Shown here piece after piece: positions 7,891 through 15,715 of a stretch of 34,499 bases of DNA. The DNA is from Baffinella frigidus. Its lineage: Eukaryota; Cryptophyceae; Cryptomonadales; Baffinellaceae. Position numbers and translations under genes: made by a program. Where the stretch lies: contig MU647544.1 in assembly GCA_026770585.1 (NCBI GenBank), positions 53,486-87,984 of the forward strand, given 5' to 3'. The notes under the pieces were generated by a model. It worked only from the letters and a program-made list of their open reading frames with translations, was not told the DNA's origin and did no database searches. How positions within the stretch are numbered: the stretch's first letter is position 1; each line of letters starts with the position of its first letter.

Positions 7891-8649
7891 CTACTCCTCG
7901 ACTTCATTTTGCCTCCTGGCTTCTGCACAAAAGTCCAAGGCCTGTTCGGCGATGTCGATATAAAGATTGCAGGTCTTCGCGGGTATACCGGCTGTATTTG
8001 CGGTATCACACGCCATTTTGTAGACCCCTTCGACGATGTCGACCATTCGTTCATGTATCAACCATTCCCCGTCGTCGGAGTACACCCCCCTCTCGATTAA
8101 GTTATCCATCTCACGAAACTGGTCTTCGAGGAATAGGATGGAGGTGATGATTGTTTTGGACTGCGACCCAGTGAGTTGTTTGACGGTCCTATGGAGCAGT
8201 CTGTAGTACATCATGACTTCGGCATCTAGTTTGCGTTTTGGAACCGTGGAGGTAGGTCTCTGGGCGTCGTCCTGTTCTAATATCTTGCGTTTCTCTTTGT
8301 ACGTTGAATACTTGCGTGTCTCCACAGACCTTCGAGGTGACACACGTTTCTTGATGCCACGCATGGCAACCTCGTTGCGTGCGGTTCTGCCGTTTTGGCA
8401 ATTCCTGTCGCGATTACGCCACGCCTGGGCATAAAACTTGGCATCTCCGGTATGTCCCTCATCAATGAGGAAGTCAATGGCTGCAGCCCTAGTACCGTCT
8501 GTGCCATACTTGCGTCTGTGTTCATTTGCGTGTTCACGCTGACGGTCCTCGAATGATGGCTCGAAATCGTCAAATACCGTTATCTCCCCTGTCCGCACCG
8601 TTCGTGCCGGTCTTGGGTACACCATTCGTGCCGGTCTTGGGTACACCAT
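7891..8649 (-). CDS. Basic, helical hypothetical protein
   Basis: A 252-residue protein not recognised as any family. Apart from an N-terminal 8-residue duplication (MVYPRPAR) from a 24-bp tandem repeat, residues 30-130 are rich in Arg/Lys/His (HANEHRRKYG, RNRDRNCQNGRTARN, KKRVSPRRS), and residues 140-252 form likely helices with an acidic end. The start lies inside the repeat and the frame stays open further upstream, so an upstream exon or a shorter start is possible. It is transcribed away from the hairpin/AT-repeat region, divergent from the DUF2828-like gene at 9008. Confidence 0.65.
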   Translation of the reverse strand: MVYPRPARMVYPRPARTVRTGEITVFDDFEPSFEDRQREHANEHRRKYGTDGTRAAAIDFLIDEGHTGDAKFYAQAWRNRDRNCQNGRTARNEVAMRGIKKRVSPRRSVETRKYSTYKEKRKILEQDDAQRPTSTVPKRKLDAEVMMYYRLLHRTVKQLTGSQSKTIITSILFLEDQFREMDNLIERGVYSDDGEWLIHERMVDIVEGVYKMACDTANTAGIPAKTCNLYIDIAEQALDFCAEARRQNEVEE

Positions 8650-8733
8650 TCGTGCCGGTCTTAGAGTTTGGTTGTGGGAGACTGTCCCGCTTGCAAGATC
8701 TTCTGTTTATTCCTCTAGAGTTGAGTAAAATAA

Positions 8734-8753
8734 CCCGTCCCTGGTGGGACGGG
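8734..8753. other. Perfect 8-bp-stem hairpin
   Basis: CCCGTCCC-TGGT-GGGACGGG, an uninterrupted GC-rich stem-loop immediately next to the AT-rich repeat array. Confidence 0.8.
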
Positions 8754-8754
8754 G

Positions 8755-8924
8755 AGCTATAGTAAAATTCTAAAACTTTAGCAAAATTTGTCAACTATAG
8801 TAAAATTCTAAAACTTTAGTAAACTTTGTCCACTACAGTAAAATTCTAAAACTTTAGTAAAATTCTAAAACTTTAGTAAAATTTGTCAACTATATTAAAA
8901 TTTGTCAACTATAGTAAAATTAGG
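8755..8924. repeat. AT-rich direct repeats between divergent genes
   Basis: Four to five degenerate copies built from AAATTTGTCAACTATAGT and AAAATTCTAAAACTTTAGTA. With the adjacent GC hairpin and the divergent flanking genes, this is the best candidate in the window for a replication origin or a bidirectional control region. Function is inference. Confidence 0.7.
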
Positions 8925-9007
8925 TCAACCAATGCCACGTGTTGCCATTCTCATTTTATGCATTTAGGGGATGGATGTTGTTGGAATCACCCATCCACTC
9001 ACCCGCC

Positions 9008-10555
9008 ATGTCTATTGACACGGTTTTCCGTGATAACTTCGATGCAATCGAATGCAACTTCCCTGAAATGGGTTCGTACAATACCAACGGTCTGTCGATG
9101 CGTAGGTTCGGCGTCGGTAGGTATGCCATGGGGATTGTGGCTGCCGCGGTCGGCACTACTGGCGACGATGACAGTGAGAAGACAGGTGATGTCGACGAGT
9201 CTGACAAGTTCGACCAAGTCGACACCTCGGCCTCGGCCTCGGTGAACATGGCCTGCGCAACCGGCGCAATCGGTGCTTGTTCGTCGCTCGTTGCCTTCAA
9301 CCCGACTGACCAGTTCTACATCAGCAACTACGGAGTTGGCTCAATCGACGCGTTCTATGAGTTGCTTGCTTCGGGCTACGACAAGGACAGTGCCATGTTT
9401 GTGCGGAACATCATGTCACTTGGGAGTGGCACCGGTTGCTGGGGCAAGAACTATGGCCCGTACAAGAACCATGCCGCGTACAAGAACCATACCGCGTACA
9501 AGAACCATGCCGCGTATATGGTCGGACTCGTTTGGACGTGGAAGCTTCATCCGACGACCTTCATCGAGTCCATGGCTCCACACATTGGCGACAACTCGTC
9601 GTACCAGGACCTACTGACACTCCTCTCCGTCATCACGTTCAACCGTTCATTCCCGATCGAGGGGTTCTGGTGTGGCGAACAGCCCGGGGTGTCTATGGAG
9701 GCACGTCGTGCTGGTCTGCGTGCCAAGGAGTCGATGATCTGGAAGAACCTCTTGGTGTGTTTCGGGGTTGCGTCCAAGGACGTTGTCCGGACTGGGACCT
9801 TGCGCAAGGCGTCCCGCACTCGTTCGTATAAGAGGCATGCCGCCTACGGCATGACGCTCCAGCGCGACACGACCGCCACTGCATACGTTTCTCCCTACGG
9901 CTCTTCCTGTACTACCCCGGTTACACCGGCGTCTGGTGACAACACTGTCTACCCGTTCACGTCGGCGGTTACTAAGTCCCGCGAAAACCCTCCCTACGTT
10001 TTTGGGTCGGTCTGTACTACCGCCACTAACTGCCGTTCGACGACGAATGGAAACAAGAACATCTCGAACGGAAACAAGAACATCTCGAACGGAAACAAGA
10101 ACATCTGGCTCAACGACGCGTTCAAGCAGCAGTGGCAGACAGAACGTGCCAAGCTGCACCGCCAGCACTACGGTTCTCCTGTGGGCGTTCCGGGTACTGT
10201 GCAGGACTACGAACTTCTCACGGACTTCATCGTCTCCTCCTTCGCAGCTGGTATCACGGCGGAGAACCCGATGGTTGCCAAATGGGCGCCTATGCCGGGT
10301 GGGCTGTACGACAACAGCACCAAGAGGGTGCATGCGTTCAAGGGGAACAACGATTCCAAGCTTCCCACCAGTTGGGGTACGTCGGGCGGGGTTTCGCAGG
10401 CAGTCGCGTATAAGCTGTACGGGGCGCTTCTCAAGCAAAGGATGGTTCAAGACGCTACGGCCGGTACGGCCGTTTTTTCCATCGACGCTCAGAAGATGTT
10501 CGTGACGACCCTCTACAAGGACACCGTGTCCAGGATCTGCGCGAATAGTATCTAG
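9008..10555 (+). CDS. DUF2828-like protein lacking the vWA half
   Basis: A 515-residue protein. Its N-terminal half follows the same pattern as the DUF2828 protein at 3527: a helical YELLASGYDKDSAMFVRN segment, a Gly-rich GSGTGCWGKN turn, VWTWKLHPTTF, and a DLLTLLSVITFNRS helix. Near residue 420 it has AKWAPMPGG, matching AKWAPSVGG in the other protein. The sequence ends soon after, with no D-x-S-x-S MIDAS and no vWA region, and the stop is followed by AATAAA near 10612. Two in-frame repeats are inserted: YKNHAA x3 near residue 160 and NGNKNIS x3 near 345. The ATG at 9008 is preferred over upstream frames because a CACGTG promoter element lies at 8936-8941. It is probably a paralogue retaining only the TROVE-like part; relatedness was judged by eye. 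Confidence 0.7.
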   Translation: MSIDTVFRDNFDAIECNFPEMGSYNTNGLSMRRFGVGRYAMGIVAAAVGTTGDDDSEKTGDVDESDKFDQVDTSASASVNMACATGAIGACSSLVAFNPTDQFYISNYGVGSIDAFYELLASGYDKDSAMFVRNIMSLGSGTGCWGKNYGPYKNHAAYKNHTAYKNHAAYMVGLVWTWKLHPTTFIESMAPHIGDNSSYQDLLTLLSVITFNRSFPIEGFWCGEQPGVSMEARRAGLRAKESMIWKNLLVCFGVASKDVVRTGTLRKASRTRSYKRHAAYGMTLQRDTTATAYVSPYGSSCTTPVTPASGDNTVYPFTSAVTKSRENPPYVFGSVCTTATNCRSTTNGNKNISNGNKNISNGNKNIWLNDAFKQQWQTERAKLHRQHYGSPVGVPGTVQDYELLTDFIVSSFAAGITAENPMVAKWAPMPGGLYDNSTKRVHAFKGNNDSKLPTSWGTSGGVSQAVAYKLYGALLKQRMVQDATAGTAVFSIDAQKMFVTTLYKDTVSRICANSI

Positions 10556-10751
10556 GCTGGCTGTGGCCCGAGGTGCGGTGGTGTGTGTGTGTGTGGCGGG
10601 TGTCTTGGACAAATAAAATATAATCGTTTGGGTGTGTGTGTGTGACACATAGAGTAAACAAGTTGCTAGTTACAGCTTGAATTGTATATAAAACAAAAAA
10701 ATATATACACGTGGTCACTCGTATAGACCCATCCCCATCACACGGCTTAAT
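10556..10751. promoter_or_regulatory. 3' end signals, GT repeats and promoter
   Basis: Contains GTGT runs, AATAAA near 10612 for the upstream gene, a TATATAAAA box at 10685-10693 and CACGTG at 10709-10714, followed by the ATG at 10752. Confidence 0.5.
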
Positions 10752-10982
10752 ATGTCAAAGGATGTACTTCCGGTGACGTCAATGCCGCGGATAAACGTGT
10801 GTATCCATCTTGAATCTGGTGAAACGTGCCAAGGTCAGTTATTTCAACACAAAGAAGCTCAGATATGGATTAGGTTTGATGATGACGACAGAGAAGATTT
10901 GTGGATTCGTAGCCCACGTGTCAAGTGTATCCACGTCCTATACCCCAAGAGCGGAACTTCCGTACTCGGGTGTTATCATTGA
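10752..10982 (+). CDS. Small hypothetical protein, possibly first half of a two-part gene
   Basis: A 76-residue frame with a strand-rich core (VCIHLESGE, QIWIRFDDDD, DLWIRSPRV) that suggests a small beta-barrel. A TATATAAAA box lies 60 bp upstream. In the next frame, open to 11091, a segment starting near 10960 reads GVIIETMTIKGVNGI... and ends LRRWVKLYTRQLTWE. It resembles the first segment in pattern and looks like a second copy of the same domain. The two halves may be joined by a tiny intron, a frameshift or a sequence error. The second frame's TGA overlaps the ATG of the ankyrin gene (ATGA at 11088-11091). Confidence 0.45.
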   Translation: MSKDVLPVTSMPRINVCIHLESGETCQGQLFQHKEAQIWIRFDDDDREDLWIRSPRVKCIHVLYPKSGTSVLGCYH

Positions 10983-11087
10983 AACCATGACTATTAAAGG
11001 TGTCAATGGTATCATACGGGATCTAGTGCTATTGGAAACGGGTCTTCGACGATGGGTGAAGTTGTACACCCGACAATTGACGTGGGA

Positions 11088-12104
11088 ATGATGGTACACG
11101 CCGTTCGGACCGAAAACTGTGAGGCGTTGGAGGGAATGCTGGCACGTCTACACGACACGCATACAGACCCTAGTGGCTTCAAGCGAGTTAGCAAGGACGG
11201 GTCTACGGTACTGCACGAAGCGGCATATTGTCGCAACGTGTCGATCTTGAACAGTTTGCTTGCTTCACACAACCCCGCATACACGGGGTTCGTCAATGAT
11301 ATAGACCATTCAGGTAATACCGTCCTTTCGTGTATGGTACATGCCGGATGGAGAGATGGTATTGCTTGTTTGGTCCAGTATATGTCGAATGGGGATATTG
11401 ACATGCCTAATATGGATGGAAACACGCCCCTCATGTATGCAGCTGAAAAAAACAAGCCCGAGATACTGTCGATGTTACTATCCCACAATGCTAGTATTGA
11501 CCTATACGACAAGAATATGACTTCAGCACTTGCAAAAGCATGTTACGAGGGAAGCACTGAATGCGTTGAAATTCTTTTGAGTAAACACGCTGCCCTGGAC
11601 TCACCCGGTCTGTGTGGACATTCTATACTTTTCGGGGTTGTCAACGAGACGAGCCGTCGTCAACATGTCGATTTTCTGAATACGGTGTATATATTGGAAA
11701 TGCTTGTTGAGAACGGTGCAGAGACACGTATACATGACGCAAATGGCCATTCCCTTCTCACAGTGGCCATGGCAAGCTACCCTCTCCATACTACAGGCAT
11801 GAATCCCGTCGTTCTATTTTTGGAGATGCTTCGGTCGAAAATAAAAGAGTTGGAAAACTCCTGGTCTCATCGTGTGGTGTCTGACATCCGTAACTGTAAG
11901 AAGGCACACTCTCCAGGAACGAAACACACGGGGGGGACCATTTGTGAGTCCCTTGCTAAGTACATCAAGACGGATACGGACATCGGGATAGAACGTATGG
12001 CTCTCATAGAGCTGAAACGTAGTGGACGCTATAGATCACCTAAAAGGACGTCAACTACCCACCAGAAGGCGGCTAAAGTCCGTTCAGGCGAATACGCTCG
12101 GTAG
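11088..12104 (+). CDS. Ankyrin repeat protein
   Basis: About 338 residues from the ATG at 11088 (an upstream ATG at 11052 adds 12). At least five ankyrin repeats are visible, with typical signatures such as GSTVLHEAAYCRN, GNTVLSCMVHAG, GNTPLMYAAEKNKPEILSML and GHSILFGVV/GHSLLTVA. They run from about residue 1 to 240. The C-terminal 90 residues are basic and not ankyrin. Ankyrin proteins mediate protein-protein contacts; in large DNA viruses many redirect host ubiquitin ligases, but no F-box or PRANC motif is seen here. Codons are less GC-rich at third positions than in the neighbouring DUF2828-like gene. Confidence 0.85.
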   Translation: MMVHAVRTENCEALEGMLARLHDTHTDPSGFKRVSKDGSTVLHEAAYCRNVSILNSLLASHNPAYTGFVNDIDHSGNTVLSCMVHAGWRDGIACLVQYMSNGDIDMPNMDGNTPLMYAAEKNKPEILSMLLSHNASIDLYDKNMTSALAKACYEGSTECVEILLSKHAALDSPGLCGHSILFGVVNETSRRQHVDFLNTVYILEMLVENGAETRIHDANGHSLLTVAMASYPLHTTGMNPVVLFLEMLRSKIKELENSWSHRVVSDIRNCKKAHSPGTKHTGGTICESLAKYIKTDTDIGIERMALIELKRSGRYRSPKRTSTTHQKAAKVRSGEYAR

Positions 12105-12125
12105 TACCACTATTAGGGGTGTCAA

Positions 12126-12302
12126 CACGTGGTGTAAGTTCTATATAAAACCGTCTTATCGAATTCCTTGACACACTAGCATCCTTGCAATATAGGATGA
12201 ATATGACCCTAGTGAAGGCATGGAGACGTGGTGTGGAAGACACAGTAGTATTGCTTCGGATTGGGTCGTAGGCGGCGACTATTGGATTTTCGTGTGAATA
12301 AA
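12126..12302 (+). other. Very short TATA-to-poly(A) transcription unit
   Basis: CACGTG (12126-12131), TATATAAAA (12142-12150), an ATG at 12197 opening a 24-codon frame that ends TAG at 12269-12271, and AATAAA near 12296-12302. This is a full set of promoter and 3' signals within 180 bp. It may encode a micropeptide (MNMTLVKAW...), make a non-coding RNA, or simply carry the 3' signal of the ankyrin gene. Confidence 0.4.
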
Positions 12303-12303
12303 A

Positions 12304-12747
12304 TCATACACGATTGGGGCCAGTTGGTTCCATCATTTTATATTTGCCCAACATCCCGCTGCGACTGTTCGGGTTATATGCAGCGTTATACGCAGAGGGG
12401 GGTTGGTTATCATTCGGATTGGGCTTAGTGGGGGGTTGGTTATCACCACCGTAGGTGGACTGATCAATCTGTTCGTCTCCACCAGCCCACTCGTTGTGTT
12501 GGTCTCCATTCGGACCCTTTTCGCCACTGTCTGTGAACAACCCACACCAACCATATGGTACGGGGATACAACACGGTGTGATGCAGTACGGTCGCTTCTT
12601 GTGCATGATGCGCCGAAGGTTTACAAATAATACAACGACCACGAAAACAGAAACCCCTATAGTGATGATCATATTTCCTACGGTGTTGGTAGTGGGTTCG
12701 TTTGACGTGAGCTCTGCGTTGGACGACATACCCGAGTGTGTCGACAA
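12304..12747 (-). CDS. Single-pass membrane protein
   Basis: A 147-residue protein of unknown family. A Thr/Ser/Asn-rich N-terminus of about 25 residues without a signal peptide is followed by one hydrophobic segment (MIITIGVSVFVVVVLFV, about 26-44) and a basic stop-transfer stretch (NLRRIMHKKR). Next come a Cys/Pro segment (CITPCCIPVPYGWCG) and a polar Asn/Pro-rich tail with repeated NDNQPP/GDNQPP motifs. The topology is probably N-out/C-in. A TATAAAAATA box (reverse strand, 12776-12785) lies 30-40 bp upstream. It is divergent from the membrane protein at 13094. Confidence 0.7.
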   Translation of the reverse strand: MSTHSGMSSNAELTSNEPTTNTVGNMIITIGVSVFVVVVLFVNLRRIMHKKRPYCITPCCIPVPYGWCGLFTDSGEKGPNGDQHNEWAGGDEQIDQSTYGGDNQPPTKPNPNDNQPPSAYNAAYNPNSRSGMLGKYKMMEPTGPNRV

Positions 12748-13020
12748 TAATCACACAACACATTCAGAATGTGTCTATTTTTATAGTAGATACACACTAG
12801 TAGGGTGGAGGTATCAACATATTGGACAATATGACATGTGGACGTAAGAGAACAACAAGACATGTGGACGTGAGAAGACGACGCGCGTACACACATGGAT
12901 GTGTGAGGATGAACAATTTTGCCAGACTACTCTACAATATGCCATCGTACAACACCTATGATAACCCTATGGACAACGCGTGTTTAATTAATATTGGCAT
13001 CCCATAGTTTGTATGATGGG

Positions 13021-13028
13021 TATAAAAG
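13021..13028 (+). promoter_or_regulatory. TATA box of secreted/membrane protein gene
   Basis: TATAAAAG, a strong TATA match, 66-73 bp upstream of the ATG at 13094. It overlaps the N-terminus of the longer frame that starts at 13013, which argues for the 13094 start. Confidence 0.6.
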
Positions 13029-13093
13029 TGAAACCCCTGTGTCTTGTTATTCCTCATTGCCCAAACACAAGTCAGTTCCTTGAACTTTTCCCC

Positions 13094-13501
13094 ATGTCCC
13101 GTGTTACCAGCTCTACGCTTGTTGTTTACTACGTCCCTCTCACTCTCATGCTACTCCCAGGTTTGGTAGATACCCAGACCATTCTGCGGGTCCAAAGGAA
13201 CACACCCCGCGTTCAGCGCTGTGCCCCCCTTCTTGCGCCCGGCATCCGTTCACAAATCTGCGAAACCGTGTGCTACGGGCCCGGCGGAGGATGCGAGTCG
13301 CCCGCAAGAGGGGGTGGTTCACAGAAATGCCACACCAAGTGCCGTGGTGTCTACACAGACACCCCGCGTATCGTGATGGGACCACTGACAAAATGGGAAA
13401 CACAGAAGGAGTTCTTTGGGACGGTTCTGCTGTGTTTCGTGTGTGCCATCCTTGGTGTCTTATTTTTCCTACATGTGCACGACATGGGTGATAGATTTTG
13501 A
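13094..13501 (+). CDS. Type I membrane protein with Cys-rich ectodomain
   Basis: 135 residues from the ATG at 13094. The N-terminus is a likely signal peptide (hydrophobic LVVYYVPLTLMLLPGL). Then comes an ectodomain of about 75 residues with six or more Cys (RCAP, ICETVCYGPGGGCES, KCHTKCRG), consistent with disulphide bonds. A C-terminal membrane segment (VLLCFVCAILGVLFFL) and a short tail follow. AATAAA overlaps the stop codon (13500-13505). It could be an envelope or surface protein, but no family is recognised. The longer frame from 13013 is unlikely because the TATA box lies inside it. Confidence 0.7.
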   Translation: MSRVTSSTLVVYYVPLTLMLLPGLVDTQTILRVQRNTPRVQRCAPLLAPGIRSQICETVCYGPGGGCESPARGGGSQKCHTKCRGVYTDTPRIVMGPLTKWETQKEFFGTVLLCFVCAILGVLFFLHVHDMGDRF

Positions 13502-13683
13502 ATAAAAAACAAAAACAAACAAGTAACACGTGTCAGCCCATTTTGCGAACCCTCAACTAGGTGTTTGGTATGGAGTAGGAACTGTTCTGTCAGGGGACTC
13601 GGTGGCCTCGAACGCACGCAACCCCTCAACCATCGGCCCATCTAATTCTGCCACCCCTAGATTATGAAATTCCAGAACATCCT

Positions 13684-13690
13684 ATTTAAG
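13684..13690 (+). promoter_or_regulatory. TATTTAA box before Cys/His-rich gene
   Basis: TATTTAA 37-43 bp before the ATG at 13727. Confidence 0.45.
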
Positions 13691-13726
13691 ATACATTAAT
13701 CTAACTGGATATCTCTCACAGAAGAA

Positions 13727-14443
13727 ATGGCATCTTTCGCGGCCATCGACTACTCCACCTACAACACGTGCAAGGAATCCTGCAAGTGCCAGAAACGCTA
13801 CATGTGTATGTCCGGCTACACCCAAGTCACGTACACGGAGCTCGAGAAGCAGGTCGTCACCGACATTCAGGACTGCATCCAGCAGCTCGTGTCGGAGAGG
13901 TACATTGGCAAGGCACAGGACATGCTCGATTACTTCAACGCATCCAAAAGGATGGTGCCCTTCATGCACCGCTTCAACCTGGCCGAGGGTACGGCGGGGT
14001 GCCCCTGCGACAAGAGGCACCTCGGCGGCGACCTGATGTGCATGCACCCGGGAGCATTCGACGTGTACCGCTTGTACGAGTTCAGCACCGACTTTTTCTG
14101 CCTCATCTGCGGAAACAGCGGTTACCAGGACACGGGCTGCGTCCACCAGGTGCTTCTCGACGACTGCAAGAAGCTCACGAAAGACATGAGCCAGTTTCCC
14201 CGCGGCGGTACGTATGGCAACGAGGACCATATGGCTTCCTGCCTTGACCACAAGCGCCAGTTGGCGGCGTTCCTGAAGAACGACAAGGCGATGGCACTCT
14301 CGGAAAGTGGACGGGTGTTCATCCCCGAGTACCAGGTACTTGAGCGCGAATGGCGGGCGTCTATGGTCAAGGCGCAAGTCGCCCTCGATCTCACGGAACA
14401 GAACCGCGTTCAGACTGCGTGGATGGCGCTTGCATGTGAGTAG
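13727..14443 (+). CDS. Cys/His-rich hypothetical protein
   Basis: A 238-residue protein, GC3-rich and therefore probably well expressed. Cys clusters occur at the N-terminus (CKESCKCQKRYMC), near residue 90 (CPCDKRHLGGDLMCMH) and near residues 125-150 (FCLICGNSG, CVHQVLLDDC), suggesting two or three zinc sites. Between them are helices. No known fold is recognised by eye. ATTAAA follows the stop by about 40 bp. Confidence 0.8.
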   Translation: MASFAAIDYSTYNTCKESCKCQKRYMCMSGYTQVTYTELEKQVVTDIQDCIQQLVSERYIGKAQDMLDYFNASKRMVPFMHRFNLAEGTAGCPCDKRHLGGDLMCMHPGAFDVYRLYEFSTDFFCLICGNSGYQDTGCVHQVLLDDCKKLTKDMSQFPRGGTYGNEDHMASCLDHKRQLAAFLKNDKAMALSESGRVFIPEYQVLEREWRASMVKAQVALDLTEQNRVQTAWMALACE

Positions 14444-14678
14444 TTAGGAGTAGGTGGTGGCGGTGATGGTGGTGGTGTAATATTAAACAAACCAAACCAA
14501 ACCACAATCTTGTTTTTGATGTGTCTTGTTCTCGACTCGTTTGGGGGTAGACCACATTGGGGAATTTCATTCAAACATCCCTTAACCTTAAACTCTCATA
14601 TGTCCAGAGTGTAGACTGTACACCCCGGAAATTACCTAAACCGTCTCCTGTGAGACAATAGACAGTCTCGCACTGCCA

Positions 14679-15365
14679 CTAGTTAACACCCAAGACCCGC
14701 GAGTAGTTGTTGCCCTGGGCCGTCTCCCACTCGTCCTCCGTAAGCAGCAGCTGGTTGAAGTTGTCACGGTGTGAAGGGGTGTCGGTTGATGTGTATCTCG
14801 GGTCGTTGGCGGCTGTGAAACGGAAACGACCGCTGACTTCGATGAACCGGCCGTTGACGAGCTCGTAGTCTGCGGCGGCGTCATCGCCAGTGGAAGGATC
14901 GAGTAGTTCCATCTCATCGGTGTCGAATCTCATCACCTTGAGAGGACGGTCTTCAAGTTGCGAGTTCTCTCGGTTGTTCTCAGAGGCGCGCTTCTTGTCC
15001 TTCACGGGCGAGGTGGGTGCTTGCGGGCATTCGAGGCAGTCCATCCATGAAACATCTTCGGTGTGTTGGTTGTCGTTTGACTCCGTTTCCATCTCGGAAA
15101 TAAGACCGGTGGTGAGCTCGTTGCACCAGTCGTTGAACGTGTAACAGAGCTTATCCCATGCGACGGGCGACGCTGGTGCTTGGGGGCATGGGAGGTTGTC
15201 GAGCCAGGAAAGGTCTTCTTCGTCTTCACCACCGGTCTGTTGGGGGGGTGAAGTGTCCTTCTTGCACTTGAGGTGTGTTGTGTCACAAACGGGACCTTGC
15301 GGTGTGGCATCACCACTGAACCGAACGCTCTTAACAGGAAGCTGCTCGGTGGAAGACTCCCACAT
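14679..15365 (-). CDS. Acidic protein with duplicated SW[L/M]D-CPQAP motif
   Basis: A 228-residue acidic, largely disordered protein. A motif occurs twice: LSWLDNLPCPQAPASPV near residue 52 and VSWMDCLECPQAPTSPV near residue 105. Each sits in an acidic context (EDEED, TED), with conserved Trp and Cys and a terminal SPV. Short acidic-aromatic motifs of this type are typical of activation domains or docking peptides, but this is inference. The C-terminal 70 residues (ELVNGRFIEVSGRFRFT) look folded. GGTATTTTTAG lies upstream at 15533-15543, though in the opposite orientation. Confidence 0.75.
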   Translation of the reverse strand: MWESSTEQLPVKSVRFSGDATPQGPVCDTTHLKCKKDTSPPQQTGGEDEEDLSWLDNLPCPQAPASPVAWDKLCYTFNDWCNELTTGLISEMETESNDNQHTEDVSWMDCLECPQAPTSPVKDKKRASENNRENSQLEDRPLKVMRFDTDEMELLDPSTGDDAAADYELVNGRFIEVSGRFRFTAANDPRYTSTDTPSHRDNFNQLLLTEDEWETAQGNNYSRVLGVN

Positions 15366-15532
15366 TGCAGTGACTCGCGATTGCTCGAATTGAAGAATTC
15401 GTGTCAGGATATGAGAATGTGATGGAATTGAACAAACCTTGAAGTGTGAAGCTTCTATCCATGCTTTTTAGGAGTTGACTAATATGAAACGCATGTGAGT
15501 TGGCTAAAATGTAATGAAATGTCCATTCTGGT

Positions 15533-15667
15533 GGTATTTTTAGCATAATAGTTGACCGACCCAGCTGTCACAGTTGACTAATTTGAATCGTTGTGGTACC
15601 ACGCGTTACCATTTTTGGTATTTTTAGAAGATTCTTGGATATTACGCGTTTTCACTGAATCGAGGCT
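15533..15667 (+). promoter_or_regulatory. Promoter module copy 3 (before gene 15716)
   Basis: Contains GGTATTTTTAG at 15533-15543, GGTACCACGCGTTACC, a second GGTATTTTTAG (15617-15627), and GGATATTACGCGTTTTCAC. The last three blocks match the 123-bp tandem module at 16488-16733, with CACGCG in place of CACGTG. The start codon follows at 15716. Confidence 0.6.
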
Positions 15668-15715
15668 ACTTAGCCCAGGAATCCGTTCTACAGAATCCAT
15701 CAAGCACCACACACG

